DNA of 64,000 bases. Source: Desulfobulbus alkaliphilus (GTDB taxonomy: Bacteria > Desulfobacterota > Desulfobulbia > Desulfobulbales > Desulfobulbaceae). The stretch covers positions 1-64,000 of the forward strand of contig NZ_JAFFQC010000007.1 of NCBI RefSeq assembly GCF_016918545.1. The letters run 5' to 3'. Each line of letters begins with the position of its first letter. Position 1 is the first letter of the stretch. The translations under genes and the position numbers were made by a program. The notes below the pieces were generated by a model that worked only from the letters and a program-made list of their open reading frames with translations, ran no database searches and was not told where the DNA came from. Below are positions 44,258-54,447 of this stretch, in pieces.

Positions 44258-44951
44258 TTCGTGGCTCTGTACCGATATCGTGAGGTGGACGGCCCACTTC
44301 GCTCCAGGCCTTGAGGTAGAGCCTGTTGAGACAATCCTCCAAAGCCAGCCGATAGCTCTCAACCTGGGCGGAAGAAAGGTCTGGCGGTACATACAAAGGT
44401 TCCCCCTGATACAGGAAAACGGTGGCAAAAGGATACGGGATCACAGTTCTGTCCCAACTGTTAAATGCGAAATACCGATCAGCAGCCCAGGCCATGGGGA
44501 CAATAGGACGCCCTGATTTACTGGCCATGAAGATGCATCCCGGCTGGACCCTTCGTGCCGGCCCCTGTGAGCCATCAGCAACAATGGCACCGTTTGTTCC
44601 CTGCCGCAACAGGTTGATCATCTCCCGTAGCGCCTGCATACCGCCACGATTGGATGACCCCCGCACGGGTACGTGTCCCAGTATCCTGGCCACCCGGGCA
44701 ATGTATTCACCGTCCCGGCTGGCACTGACCATGACCGCCGCCGAGGTCGAACGCTTCTGAAAATAATAAAAAAAATACAGAAAAGAATAATGCCAGAAGG
44801 CGGCAATTCCCGTCTCGCCTTTGGCCAGCATCTCGAGGAGCTGCTTTTCACCGCGGGTTCTGAGTCTGCAAGTGGCAAACCAGACCCTGATCAGGGTCAC
44901 CACCAACCTTGGCAACACCAGCAGAGACCATCTGTAGACCAAATCAGCCAA
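44253..44951 (-). CDS. DUF374 / lysophospholipid acyltransferase family protein
   Basis: Predicted inner-membrane acyltransferase of 232 aa, related to LpxL/PlsC-like enzymes. It has an N-terminal membrane anchor ([20 protein letters not shown]), the HxxxxD-like block starting [46 protein letters not shown] and [14 protein letters not shown], which are hallmarks of DUF374. The start codon overlaps the uvrB stop by 8 bp, giving translational coupling. Its last two or three residues appear to come from an inserted repeat (44040-44257). Lipid A or phospholipid substrate is unknown. Confidence 0.88.
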   Translation of the reverse strand: MADLVYRWSLLVLPRLVVTLIRVWFATCRLRTRGEKQLLEMLAKGETGIAAFWHYSFLYFFYYFQKRSTSAAVMVSASRDGEYIARVARILGHVPVRGSSNRGGMQALREMINLLRQGTNGAIVADGSQGPARRVQPGCIFMASKSGRPIVPMAWAADRYFAFNSWDRTVIPYPFATVFLYQGEPLYVPPDLSSAQVESYRLALEDCLNRLYLKAWSEVGRPPHDIGTEPRT

Positions 44952-47010
44952 CCGCCAGCTCCAACATTTTCAATTCCTGGATCCGATCTCGATATCCGGC
45001 GGCTTCCTCAAAAGCAAGCCGGTCAGCAGCTGCCCGCATTTTTTGATCAAGATCAGTTATTTCCCGGTGCAGTTCCTCAACACTATGGTAGACAACCTCT
45101 GGTTCCGCGGCGGTCAACAGGCTAGGAATCATCGCGGTGGCCTCATCGGCGCTCTCCCATCCGGCAGCCTTAAGATGCTGCGCCATGGCATCCTTAACTT
45201 CGGAAACCACTGTCTGCGGAATAATGCCATGCTCACGATTGAAAGCGTTCTGAATCTCTCGCCGGCGATTGGTCTCATCAATGGTGTGCTGCATGGCCGG
45301 AGTGATCTTGTCGGCATAAAGAATAACCATGCCCGCGGCATTCCGGGCTGCCCTGCCGCAGGTCTGCACCAGTGAGCGCTCGGAGCGCAGAAACCCCTCT
45401 TTATCGGCATCAAGAACCGCAACCAGGGACACCTCGGGAATATCCAGTCCTTCACGAAGCAGATTAATCCCGATAAGAACATCGTATTCCCGATGACGCA
45501 GGCCTCGGATCAACTCTACCCGTTCCAGAGTCTTGATATCAGAGTGCAGATAACGAACCCGAATACCCAGTTCCTCGTAATACCGGGTCAGATCCTCGGC
45601 CATTCGCTTGGTCAGGGTGGTCACCAGCACCGCTTCATTCCGCGCATTGCGCAAGCGTACCTCCTCGAGCAGATCATCGACCTGGGATGAGGCTGGTCGA
45701 ACCTCGATACGGGGGTCGAGAAGGCCTGTGGGCCGGATCAACTGTTCGACGATACATGCCCCGGACCGTTCCAGTTCGTATGGTCCGGGTGTAGCTGAAA
45801 CATACACAACCTGACGGATGCGGGCTTCGAATTCGTCGAAACGCAGAGGACGATTATCCAGGGCCGAGGGCAGCCGGAATCCGAACTCCACCAGGGTCTG
45901 CTTACGTGACCGGTCACCGTTGAACATTCCGCCGATTTGAGGAATGGTAATATGTGATTCATCGATGATGAGCAGATAATCGTCCGGAAAATAGTCAAGA
46001 AGGTTGGGCGGAGGGGTACCCGGTGCCTTGCCGGTCAGATGTCTGCTGTAATTCTCAATGCCGTTGCAGTAGCCCAGCTCACCAATCATCTCCAGGTCAA
46101 ACATGGTCCGTTGCTCCAGTCGCTGCGCCTCGACGAGCCGATTGGCGGCCTGCAGTTCAACCAGTCTGACCTGCAGTTCATCCTGAATCGAAACCATGGC
46201 GGTCTTCAGATTCTCCTCGCTGGTGACAAAATGACTGCCAGGAAAAACCGCCACCTCATCGACATCGGCGATCACTACCCCGCGCAGCGGATCGATAAGG
46301 GTGATGGAATCGATGGTATCACCGAAAAATTCAACCCGGATGGCCTGCTCCTCTTCGTGAACGGGAAAAATATCGATGACATCTCCTCGAACCCGAAAAG
46401 TCCCTCGATGAAAAGAAATCTCATTACGTTCGTAAAGCATGAACACCAATCGCCGTTGCACCTCTTCCATGGGATGGTCTTCACCCCGACGAAGAAACAG
46501 GTGCATATTCTTATATTCATCCGGCGAACCGAGACCATAAATACAGGAGACCGAGGCAACGATAAGCACATCTCGCCTGGTCAGGAGGGATCGAGTAGCT
46601 GAATGGCGCAGCTTGTCAATGGCATCATTGATAGCGGAGTCTTTTTCGATATAGGTGTCAGAGGCCGGTATGTAGGCTTCCGGTTGGTAATAGTCATAAT
46701 AGGAGACAAAATACTCCACTGCATTGCCAGGAAACAGCTCGCGAAATTCACCAAACAACTGAGCGGCCAGGGTCTTGTTGGGGGCTATCACAAGCGTTGG
46801 TCGCTGTACCAGTGCCACTACCTGCGCCATGGTAAAGGTCTTACCGGATCCAGTGACCCCGAGCAGGATCTGATCGCGTACACCGGCGCTGAGGTTGTGT
46901 ACCAGACGCTCAATGGCTTCGGGCTGATCACCGGCCGGAGTAAAACTGGTGACAAGTTCAAAAGGGCGGTCAGGTGAGAAGATAGGAGTCTGCACAGGGA
47001 AAAGAAACAT
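44944..47010 (-). CDS. uvrB: Excinuclease ABC subunit B
   Basis: Damage-recognition helicase-like subunit of nucleotide excision repair. The 688 aa show [14 protein letters not shown], Walker [13 protein letters not shown], the beta-hairpin region with YYQPEAYIP, helicase motifs [20 protein letters not shown] and QTCGRAARN, and a C-terminal UVR domain ([20 protein letters not shown]). All hallmark segments are intact. It is first in a two-gene unit with the DUF374 acyltransferase. Confidence 0.98.
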   Translation of the reverse strand: MFLFPVQTPIFSPDRPFELVTSFTPAGDQPEAIERLVHNLSAGVRDQILLGVTGSGKTFTMAQVVALVQRPTLVIAPNKTLAAQLFGEFRELFPGNAVEYFVSYYDYYQPEAYIPASDTYIEKDSAINDAIDKLRHSATRSLLTRRDVLIVASVSCIYGLGSPDEYKNMHLFLRRGEDHPMEEVQRRLVFMLYERNEISFHRGTFRVRGDVIDIFPVHEEEQAIRVEFFGDTIDSITLIDPLRGVVIADVDEVAVFPGSHFVTSEENLKTAMVSIQDELQVRLVELQAANRLVEAQRLEQRTMFDLEMIGELGYCNGIENYSRHLTGKAPGTPPPNLLDYFPDDYLLIIDESHITIPQIGGMFNGDRSRKQTLVEFGFRLPSALDNRPLRFDEFEARIRQVVYVSATPGPYELERSGACIVEQLIRPTGLLDPRIEVRPASSQVDDLLEEVRLRNARNEAVLVTTLTKRMAEDLTRYYEELGIRVRYLHSDIKTLERVELIRGLRHREYDVLIGINLLREGLDIPEVSLVAVLDADKEGFLRSERSLVQTCGRAARNAAGMVILYADKITPAMQHTIDETNRRREIQNAFNREHGIIPQTVVSEVKDAMAQHLKAAGWESADEATAMIPSLLTAAEPEVVYHSVEELHREITDLDQKMRAAADRLAFEEAAGYRDRIQELKMLELAVG

Positions 47011-47033
47011 TGACTGAAAAAGAGTGACGTTAA

Positions 47034-47060
47034 CCTGGATCCGTGAACGTTCGTCCGTCG
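47034..47060 (-). repeat. Dispersed MITE-like repeat, copy 15 (end remnant)
   Basis: Only one end of the element (CCTGGATCCGTGAACG and a few more bases) remains upstream of uvrB. Confidence 0.6.
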
Positions 47061-47152
47061 CGGACTCAAGGGTTCACGGCAAGCACGCCTGTGCCTCATC
47101 ATCCGGTAGGCGTACCCATGAACACACTCCGGATACCGTGGCGACAAAGAGC

Positions 47153-49033
47153 CTAAAACTTGATCGCAAAACTGTACACGCCTTCGTCCAGATGACTGGT
47201 GACATTGCAACCGGAATGGTTAAAGACGTTCTGCATCCGTTGGTTTTCCTTGAGCACCTCGGCGGTAAACCCGGCAATACCATTGCGTTTAGCGATCTTG
47301 ATCAGATGCTGGAACAGGAAGGTGCCCAGTCCCTTATTCTGCCAGCCGTCGCGAACCACAAAAGCGACTTCGGCCATATTGGTCTTTTCATTGAGATAGT
47401 AGGTCCCCACCGCAATAATCTGTTCGCCGTGAGCTTCAGGCACTGTTCCAACGACCGCCACATCACGACGATGATCGATATAGACAAAATCCTGAATCTG
47501 CCTGGGCGTAAATCGCTGATGCCGACTCATAAAGCGGTAATAGATGGTCTCCTGACTGAGATTATAGACCAGATCTCGCATGTGCGGCTCATCTGTGGGC
47601 CGGATGGAACGAAAACTGACCTCGATACCGTCTTCCATGAGGAAGGTAGCACGGATGGATTCCTCCACCGGCATCATAAAACGGTTGCCGAAGCGGGCCA
47701 GGTCAGGACGCAGGTATCTGGCCTCCACCGCTTCCCGAAACAGCTGTTCCCGAAACTCAGGATGGGCGATGGAAATCAGGGACATAACCCGCTCCTGAAT
47801 AGATTTGCCATGGAGATAGGCCACACCGTATTCGGTCACCACATAGTGTACACTGGCCCGATTGATGACCACGCCAGAACCTGCTTGCAGGGTGCAGGTG
47901 ATCAGTGACCTGGTGCCTTCCCGGTTGACCGAAGGCAGGGTGATGATCGCTCGACCGCTTTCCGACTTGGCGGCGCCGCGGTTGAAGTCAATCTGGCCGC
48001 CGATACCGGAATAAAAACGCCCCCCCACGGAATCGGAACAGACCTGGCCGGTGAGATCGATCTCCAGGGCCATGTTGACCGAAACCATCCGCTTGTGTTT
48101 GCCTATTATATTGGCATCGTTAATGTACTCGGTGGGCCGGAAACTGAACAGCGGGTTGTCGTCGATATAATCGTATAACTCCTTGGTCCCCATGCAGAAA
48201 CTGGCGGTAATCTTGCCACGATCGATACTCTTCATCGCGCCTGTCACCGCTCCGGATTCGATCAGAGGGATGATGGTGTCGGAGATCATTTCGGTATGAA
48301 AACCAATGTCCTTTCGGTCATGAAGATACTCCATCACCACCTGTGGTATGCGGCCGTAACCAGGTACTCGCCCCAACCCCAGTTCGATGGTGGAACCGTT
48401 GGGAATGAGTGCGGCCACTGTTCTGGCTATTTTTCGACTGATTTCGTTGGGTGGATCCACCCGTCGCTCAAGAATAGGTCGGTCAACCGGCACCAGGATG
48501 TCAAGATCAAAGACCTCTACCTGGGTATCACCGTGGGTCCACGGCATATTCGGATTGACCTCGGCAATGACCAGAGAGGCGTTCTCAATGGCGCTACGGA
48601 CAATATCCACTGAAATTCCCAGGCTCACTCGTCCCATGATGTCGGGCGGAGTGACCTGGATGAGGGCGATATCAATGGGCAGGATACCCGAATCAAGAAG
48701 CCTTGGCACATCGGAAAGAAGAATCGGTGTATAATCACCGAACCCTTCCTGAATAACATCGCGAATATTGGAGCTGATGAAAAATGCGTTAATCGCAAAG
48801 CTGTCCGACATTTTTTTATCGGCATACGGGGCTTCGCCCTTGGTGATCAGCTGAATGATTTCGACATTGGTCACGGATCGGCCCCGAGTGGTCATGGCAG
48901 CGATCAATTCCTGCGGGGCTCCGCACCCGGTACCGATGAAAACGCGCTGCCCTGCCTTGAGATGACTCAGGGCCTGGGCTGGAGTGGCAATCATGTCGCT
49001 GTATTTTTCCTGCCAATTGCTATCATATTCCAT
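47153..49033 (-). CDS. Acetyl-CoA hydrolase/transferase fused to a GNAT acetyltransferase domain
   Basis: A 626-aa fusion. Residues 1 to about 445 are a complete acetyl-CoA hydrolase/CoA-transferase (ACH1/Cat1-like): VFIGTGCGAPQELI near the start, ELGLGRVPGYG, HTEMISD, the catalytic glutamate in VNMALEIDLTGQV, and GIGGQIDFNRGAAKS. Residues about 465-626 are a GNAT domain (RSIRPTDEPHMRDLVYNL, VGTYYLNEKTNMAEVAFVV, GWQNKGLGTFLFQHLIKIAK with the acetyl-CoA-binding Q/RxxGxG/A motif). The enzyme could move CoA between acetate and other acids, and the GNAT part could acetylate a protein lysine. It is last in the four-gene operon 47153-52870, 57 bp after the ADP-forming acyl-CoA synthetase. Confidence 0.93.
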   Translation of the reverse strand: MEYDSNWQEKYSDMIATPAQALSHLKAGQRVFIGTGCGAPQELIAAMTTRGRSVTNVEIIQLITKGEAPYADKKMSDSFAINAFFISSNIRDVIQEGFGDYTPILLSDVPRLLDSGILPIDIALIQVTPPDIMGRVSLGISVDIVRSAIENASLVIAEVNPNMPWTHGDTQVEVFDLDILVPVDRPILERRVDPPNEISRKIARTVAALIPNGSTIELGLGRVPGYGRIPQVVMEYLHDRKDIGFHTEMISDTIIPLIESGAVTGAMKSIDRGKITASFCMGTKELYDYIDDNPLFSFRPTEYINDANIIGKHKRMVSVNMALEIDLTGQVCSDSVGGRFYSGIGGQIDFNRGAAKSESGRAIITLPSVNREGTRSLITCTLQAGSGVVINRASVHYVVTEYGVAYLHGKSIQERVMSLISIAHPEFREQLFREAVEARYLRPDLARFGNRFMMPVEESIRATFLMEDGIEVSFRSIRPTDEPHMRDLVYNLSQETIYYRFMSRHQRFTPRQIQDFVYIDHRRDVAVVGTVPEAHGEQIIAVGTYYLNEKTNMAEVAFVVRDGWQNKGLGTFLFQHLIKIAKRNGIAGFTAEVLKENQRMQNVFNHSGCNVTSHLDEGVYSFAIKF

Positions 49034-49090
49034 GGCAAACCCCGCTGGAATGGGTGGATATTGTCTTCGACAAACTGCTCTGGCAAGCGT

Positions 49091-51196
49091 TCAGACACCC
49101 GTCAAAGGGCGAGCAAAAGTCATACGGGCGTCGGCTACCACTGGATCATTGCCGACTTCACCGACGATCAGGGGGTTGATGTCAAGTTCGACGACCTGGG
49201 GAAAATCAGTGGTCAATTGGCTGATCCGCTGTAAGGCAACGGCAATGGCGCTGATATCGACCTCCTTGAGACCACGCTTGCCTTCAAGGAGCTTGTAGGA
49301 CCGGGTTGACTTGAGCATCTGCACCGCCTCGTTCTCTGTAATAGGCGCCAGATGAAAGGTGACATCCTTCATTACCTCGACAAAAATACCACCCAGACCA
49401 AACATCAGCATAGGTCCGAACTGGGGATCCCGGGTCATGCCGATAATGACCTCCAGTCCTTTTTCGGCCATTTTTTCCACATAGACACCCTCAATAATAG
49501 CATTGGGAGCATGCTTGTTAATGCGCAGCATCATGAGATCAAAGGCGTCGGCCACCTCCTGACTGGACCCGAGATTGAGTCGCACACCTCCGAGATCGGA
49601 TTTCTGCACAATACTGGGCGAAACAATCTTCATGGCAACGGGAAAACCTATGCTTCGGGCAATTTCCACTGCTTCTTCGAGCGAAGTGGTCAAGCGACCT
49701 TGCATGATATTGAATCCATACGCCTTAAGAATATCCTTGGACTTAACCTCGCCAAGACGCAGGCGACCGGTTCGCTGCCTGCGGGTGATTATCCGTTCAA
49801 CCCGTCGGCGATTGACGGGAAAACGGACCACGTGACGGGCGGGCCGCCGCTTCCAGACTCCATACTCATACATGGCCTTCAAAGCACCGGCAGCCCGTTC
49901 CGGCGAATCATAAAAGGGCAGACCGGCAGCGGCCAGTTCCTTGCGCGAGGGCATGACATCACTGCCTCCAAGAAAGGAAGCAAGGATAGGAACAGTGTCA
50001 TCGAGCTGGGCCAGAATGGCACGGACGGTTGCCGCCGGTTCATTCATGTACTGCGGTGCCAGCACCACCAGGATGGCATCTATGGACCCGTCGGCAAGAG
50101 CACTTGCAATGACAGTGGCATAGTGCCGGGGTTCAGCATCAGCGGAAATGTCAATGGGGTTATTAATACAAGCGGCCAGGGGCAGTTTGTCCCGCAGGGA
50201 GGCCGTCAATCCATCAGTGAGTCTGCTTACAACCAATCCTGACTTTTCCGCGGCATCCGCGGCCATAGTCCCCGAACCACCGGAATTGGTAATGATCAAT
50301 ACCCGGTTGCCCCGGGGGGTCGGTTGCAGGGCGAGGGCTGTGGCGTAATCAAAAAGGGCTTCAAAAGAATCGGCCCGGCAGATGCCAGCCCGTTTAAAAG
50401 CCGCGCCGTATGCCGTATCCTTGCCGACCGGCACACCGGTGTGGATGGCTGCGGCCCGAGCTCCGGCGCTGGTGGTCCCGGCCTTGAGGATAACAACCGG
50501 CTTGCGGCTGCTTGCCTCCTCTGCTGCTTTAACGAACTTGTCACCATCACTGATGTCTTCGAGATAGCCGACAATGACCTTGGTTTCATCATCGCCCGCC
50601 AAGGTGGCAAGGACGTCAACTTCATTGATATCGGCCTTGTTACCGATGGAAATGGCTATGGAGACCCCCATTTCCCGCTCATCGGCAATATCCATCATGG
50701 CCGTACACAGGGCTCCGGATTGGGAAAAAATGGCCAGATGTCCGGGTTGTGGGATTCTTCTGGAAAAAGAAGCGTTCAACCGGATGGCCGTGTTGATGAT
50801 TCCCAGACAATTTGGACCGAGCAGACGCACGCCACCCTGGCGACAGATAGCGGTCAACTCCTCCTCCAACTCGCGACCTTGGAGGCCACTTTCCTTGAAT
50901 CCCGAAGCCACAACCACAATGGCTCCAGCTTTTTTCCGGACAGCTTCCCTGGCAGCGGCGGGCACCAATTCCGCCGGCACTGCAATGACAACCAGATCAA
51001 CAGGATCGGGGTACTCGGTGATGTGCGGATAAACCTTGAGACCAAACAGTTCACCTCCAGCAGAATTTACTGGAATAACAGGGCCCTTGAATCCACTCTT
51101 CACCAGATTGCTCATTATATCGTATCCGACCTTGCCGATTGTTTTGGATGCACCGATAACAGCAATGGTCTGCGGAGAAAACAACCTGTCCAGCAT
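49091..51196 (-). CDS. ADP-forming acyl-CoA synthetase (acetate-CoA ligase), fused alpha-beta
   Basis: Interconverts acyl-CoA + ADP + Pi with acid + CoA + ATP, conserving energy in anaerobes. I place the start at ATG 51196 (MLDRLFSP) because AAGGAG precedes it, whereas GTG 51211 lies on that site; 701 aa. Order: CoA-binding domain (VIGASKTIGKVGYD), ligase-CoA domain with LGPNCLGI, FSQSGALCTAMMD and phospho-acceptor His252 in AAIHTGVPVG, and a C-terminal ATP-grasp domain (SIGFPVAMKIVSPSIVQKSD, LGGIFVEVMKDV). It sits between an AcuB-like and an ACH-GNAT gene, and is the natural target of a lysine acetylation switch. Confidence 0.94.
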   Translation of the reverse strand: MLDRLFSPQTIAVIGASKTIGKVGYDIMSNLVKSGFKGPVIPVNSAGGELFGLKVYPHITEYPDPVDLVVIAVPAELVPAAAREAVRKKAGAIVVVASGFKESGLQGRELEEELTAICRQGGVRLLGPNCLGIINTAIRLNASFSRRIPQPGHLAIFSQSGALCTAMMDIADEREMGVSIAISIGNKADINEVDVLATLAGDDETKVIVGYLEDISDGDKFVKAAEEASSRKPVVILKAGTTSAGARAAAIHTGVPVGKDTAYGAAFKRAGICRADSFEALFDYATALALQPTPRGNRVLIITNSGGSGTMAADAAEKSGLVVSRLTDGLTASLRDKLPLAACINNPIDISADAEPRHYATVIASALADGSIDAILVVLAPQYMNEPAATVRAILAQLDDTVPILASFLGGSDVMPSRKELAAAGLPFYDSPERAAGALKAMYEYGVWKRRPARHVVRFPVNRRRVERIITRRQRTGRLRLGEVKSKDILKAYGFNIMQGRLTTSLEEAVEIARSIGFPVAMKIVSPSIVQKSDLGGVRLNLGSSQEVADAFDLMMLRINKHAPNAIIEGVYVEKMAEKGLEVIIGMTRDPQFGPMLMFGLGGIFVEVMKDVTFHLAPITENEAVQMLKSTRSYKLLEGKRGLKEVDISAIAVALQRISQLTTDFPQVVELDINPLIVGEVGNDPVVADARMTFARPLTGV

Positions 51197-51207
51197 ATCC
51201 AACTCCT

Positions 51208-51864
51208 TCACAGTGATATTTCGGGGACATGAATTGAAAAACCGGCCGCCTCGACAGCCTTGTATACAGAGCGGACATTGTAGGTATTGATCCGGACAAA
51301 GATCATCGGCTGGCTTTTGCAGGTGCCATCCGTCCGAACCAAGCGGGTGAACTGAATTTGTTTGTCTTCAAGCACATTGACTAATTTACTCAGGGCCTGG
51401 GGATCTTCATTATCCTTGATCGATACCAGGACCGATCCTTTTTCCCCCAGGCCGAAAAGACAGCGGTAGGCTTTCATCAGGTCGCCGATGGTGAAAATAC
51501 CAAGCAGTCGTCCCTCGTCATTGACAACCGGTAACGCTCCGATTTTACGCGACTGGAAAATCAGCAGGGCATCATCCAGGGTTGCTAAAGGGGAGAGTGT
51601 CAGGCAGTCTCTTGACATGACGACGGAAACCGGAGTTTTTCTCACCCGCTCTTCAACGTTGTGTCGCTCCTTGCTGCGAGCTACAGAGGAAGGACGGGCG
51701 GAGCGCAGATCCCGGTCTGAAACGATACCGAGAAGTATGCCGCTTTCATCAACGACCGGAAGGTGACGAAAGTCATATTGATGAAGGATATCGACCGCCT
51801 CGGCAACAGTATGATCCGGAGTGACGGTAAAAGGTGGAGTAGTCATATGATACTGTATGAACAT
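51208..51864 (-). CDS. CBS-pair plus ACT-domain protein (AcuB-like)
   Basis: A protein of 218 aa from ATG 51864 (MFIQYHMTTPPFTV), set by GGGAGA 6 bp upstream. Two CBS motifs (about residues 1-60 and 78-140; VDILHQYDFRHLPVVDESG and ALLIFQSRKIGALPVVNDEG) bind adenine nucleotides in this family. A C-terminal ACT-like domain (about 150-218; GSVLVSIKDNEDPQAL) binds small ligands. Domain order and length match AcuB of the Bacillus acuABC operon, whose role is unsolved. It is second in the four-gene operon, 40 bp after the deacetylase-like gene and 11 bp before the acyl-CoA synthetase. Confidence 0.88.
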   Translation of the reverse strand: MFIQYHMTTPPFTVTPDHTVAEAVDILHQYDFRHLPVVDESGILLGIVSDRDLRSARPSSVARSKERHNVEERVRKTPVSVVMSRDCLTLSPLATLDDALLIFQSRKIGALPVVNDEGRLLGIFTIGDLMKAYRCLFGLGEKGSVLVSIKDNEDPQALSKLVNVLEDKQIQFTRLVRTDGTCKSQPMIFVRINTYNVRSVYKAVEAAGFSIHVPEISL

Positions 51865-51904
51865 CACTGTTCTCCCTTGGCCATGGTTCCACCACTGATT
51901 GCGC

Positions 51905-52870
51905 TCATTTGGTATTTTCAAGTATCCCGATCAGATACGCTTCAACACAGAGGCCGAGTTTGTCCAGGTGATACCCGCCCTCAAGGATGGACATGACCCG
52001 ACCCTGGGTATGATTCCGAGCCAGATCCATTATGAACGTGCCCAACTTCCGGTATAAATCAACGCTGAAGGCCAATCCGGACATATCATCCTCCCTGTGG
52101 GCATCAAACCCGGCGGCTATAACAAGGGCATCAGGTTGAAATTTTTCAAGAAAAATTCTTATTTTCGGCAAAAGGCGAAGCACTTCCCGTTCACCGGCCC
52201 CTGGTGGCAGGGGTAAATTGAGGATAGTTCCCTTTCCCGCCCCAATGCCATGCTCTTCGGCCCAACCAGTCCCTGGATAACTGAAACTGGGATGTTCATG
52301 AATAGAAATATAGGCTGTGGAGGGATCCTCTTCGAAGGCGGTCTGAATGCCGTTGCCATGATGCGCATCGAAATCAAAGACGCACACCCGTTGTCGCCCA
52401 TATTGTCGCTGCCAATAACGGGCCGCAATGACGCAATTATTAAAAAAACAGAATCCAAACGGCATGTTGGGTTCGGCGTGATGTCCTGGGGGACGTGTCA
52501 GGCTAAAGACGGCGTTACTCGAACGTTGTTCGACTGCATCAATGCCAACCAGGCCGGCACCCGCGGCCAGGGTAGCTATCTCATAAGAGTCATAGCAAAC
52601 CTGATTATCAGGATGATCTATATAGGTACGTCCGGACAACACGGCTTCCTCGAACCGAAACAACCAGGCTTCGGTATGAAAGCTCAACAATTGTGAACGT
52701 AGAGCCGCCCTGGATGGCAGACGATTGAGGGTGCCTGCCAGAGGGCTCTGGTCAAGACGATCCGTTATGACCTGCACTCGCTCAGCAACTTCCGGATGCT
52801 CGCCTCCACCTGTGTCGTGCCGGCTGAATGCAGGATCAGTGATGAGGGTTATGGCGGGAAGATGGTCCAT
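51905..52870 (-). CDS. Histone-deacetylase-family protein (AcuC-like)
   Basis: A zinc-dependent deacetylase-type protein of about 321 aa. Visible active-site blocks are LTRPPGHHAEPNMPFGFCFF (tandem His charge relay), VFDFDAHHGNGIQ (zinc Asp and His) and VIAAGFDAHREDDMSG (zinc Asp), followed by SILEGGYHLD with the late tyrosine. In Bacillus, AcuC removes acetyl groups from AcsA. Here the acyl-CoA synthetase in the operon would be the parallel substrate. The start is uncertain: ATG 52870 (MDHLPAITL) fits the family, while a TTG 21 bp upstream also keeps frame. First gene of the operon. Confidence 0.9.
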   Translation of the reverse strand: MDHLPAITLITDPAFSRHDTGGGEHPEVAERVQVITDRLDQSPLAGTLNRLPSRAALRSQLLSFHTEAWLFRFEEAVLSGRTYIDHPDNQVCYDSYEIATLAAGAGLVGIDAVEQRSSNAVFSLTRPPGHHAEPNMPFGFCFFNNCVIAARYWQRQYGRQRVCVFDFDAHHGNGIQTAFEEDPSTAYISIHEHPSFSYPGTGWAEEHGIGAGKGTILNLPLPPGAGEREVLRLLPKIRIFLEKFQPDALVIAAGFDAHREDDMSGLAFSVDLYRKLGTFIMDLARNHTQGRVMSILEGGYHLDKLGLCVEAYLIGILENTK

Positions 52871-52970
52871 GGTCGATGCAGCAGAGGCCAATAGCCGGTC
52901 TGTCCTTCTGGATTTTTAGAGCACTGTCAATTGCACTCCTTGAAACATTAAACACAGGCTTGGGTTTTAC

Positions 52971-53186
52971 CTTGAATCCGTGACGGTTGGACTCTTTTTG
53001 AATTTCATTTTGCTGTAATCAGAAAATAATTATTGAGGAATCCCTGATGACTACTTTCACCCTCCGCTTTTCGGGGCGTCCGTCCGCACGCCATCTTCTT
53101 GGTCCGAAACAGTCCGATACATTCCACTCCAATCTAACGGCCCCGGACATCGAAACTGACGCAACAGCGAACGCTCAGGGATCCAG
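52971..53186 (+). repeat. Dispersed MITE-like repeat, copy 16
   Basis: Full-length copy (216 bp), diverged, upstream of the acu-like operon. The region 53187-53423 that follows holds no gene I can support. Confidence 0.85.
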
Positions 53187-53423
53187 AATCCTGGTTTCCA
53201 GCGAAAACTGGTCAAAAAAAAACGGGACCTCAGCCACACAATACGCGTGAGCACGCCCCTTGTTTATAAATAAGTCAATACTACTTCATTAACCGGAATA
53301 AAACAAAAAAAGTATTTCATTTGTATTGCCGCCGGAATGACAGTGAATTTCAATATCAGCACAAGAAAAATCATGCCGAAGTCCAATATAATCGAGCGGT
53401 GACAAATCCAGGTACATGGGCAC

Positions 53424-53987
53424 TTACTCTTTTTTCCAGATTTTGTCCTCCGTGCCCAGTGCCTGATTGAGATAACGGGCCACAACAAAGAGATAATCCG
53501 ACAGACGGTTCAAATAAATGAGAATAGCGGCCAACTCGTCCCCGCCATCCGATGCTTCGATCAATTCCGTCAAACGTCGCTCGCATCGCCTGCACACTGT
53601 TCTCGCCACATGGCACCAGGCTGCGACCGGTTGGCCCCCGGGAAGAATAAAAGCCTTCAAGACTGGAAGCGATTCCGAGAGAGCATCAATGCGGGCTTCC
53701 AGTTGCTTTGAAGCTTCAGATGGTAGTGGTGTGAGATACCCAGTGGCTGATGAATCCGGTGTGGTGGCCAGCCAGGCTCCGGCCAGAAAAAGATTGGACT
53801 GCATGCCATCAAAATCCTCCCAAAGTACCTGTTCGTCAGGGGGCAGGTAAGCTGCGACCGCTCCTAAAATGGAATTTAATTCATCCAGATCACCATACGC
53901 CTCGATGCGGATGTGGTGTTTAGGTACCCGTTCACCTGAAAACAAACTTGTTTTCCCTTTGTCTCCACCACCTGTGTATACTTTCAT
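53424..53987 (-). CDS. Cob(I)alamin adenosyltransferase, PduO type
   Basis: Transfers adenosyl from ATP to cob(I)alamin to make coenzyme B12, needed by methylmalonyl-CoA mutase. The 187 aa show the N-terminal ATP-binding motif VYTGGGDKGKTSLFSGERV, IEAYGDLDELNSILG, and the helical bundle signature HVARTVCRRCERRLTEL with LNRLSDYLFVVARYLN. A strong family match. It lies about 1.4 kb upstream of the methylmalonyl-CoA gene group on the opposite strand, flanked by repeats. Confidence 0.95.
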   Translation of the reverse strand: MKVYTGGGDKGKTSLFSGERVPKHHIRIEAYGDLDELNSILGAVAAYLPPDEQVLWEDFDGMQSNLFLAGAWLATTPDSSATGYLTPLPSEASKQLEARIDALSESLPVLKAFILPGGQPVAAWCHVARTVCRRCERRLTELIEASDGGDELAAILIYLNRLSDYLFVVARYLNQALGTEDKIWKKE

Positions 53988-54021
53988 CAGAACGCTCCTT
54001 GGTACAATTGCTGGGTTAGAT

Positions 54022-54247
54022 CCTCAATCATTAACGGCTGGACTCTTGTTATTGACTTAATTTACTGTAACCATCTTATAAATACGACGAAATCCTTGCC
54101 AGTTATCCTTCACCAGCCGCTCTTCGGGGGGTCGGTCCGCACGTCCGCACGCCATTTTCTATTGCCCGCATCCGTCCGATAAGGTCCTTTAATCCAACAG
54201 CCCTGAACAATCAAGCTGACGTACCGACGAACGCTCACGGATTCAGG
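54022..54247 (+). repeat. Dispersed MITE-like repeat, copy 17
   Basis: Full-length copy, diverged at the left end (CCTCAATCATTAACGG) and carrying a local GTCCGCAC duplication in the hairpin arm. It begins 35 bp upstream of the adenosyltransferase start. Confidence 0.88.
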
Positions 54248-54447
54248 GAAATTTTTTGTTCTGAATCGAAGCGTACTTGCTGGCAAATGACATGTGCAAG
54301 CGCAACAGAACGTCAGGGAGTAGAACCGTTTCTGGATGAACGAAGCATGGTGCATGGTGCTGAACGGTACAACCGTTCCCGAATCATTATCTACTACACG
54401 AAAATCGAAGTGTTCACAATATTGTGTCGGGTAAACCTTTACCCGGA

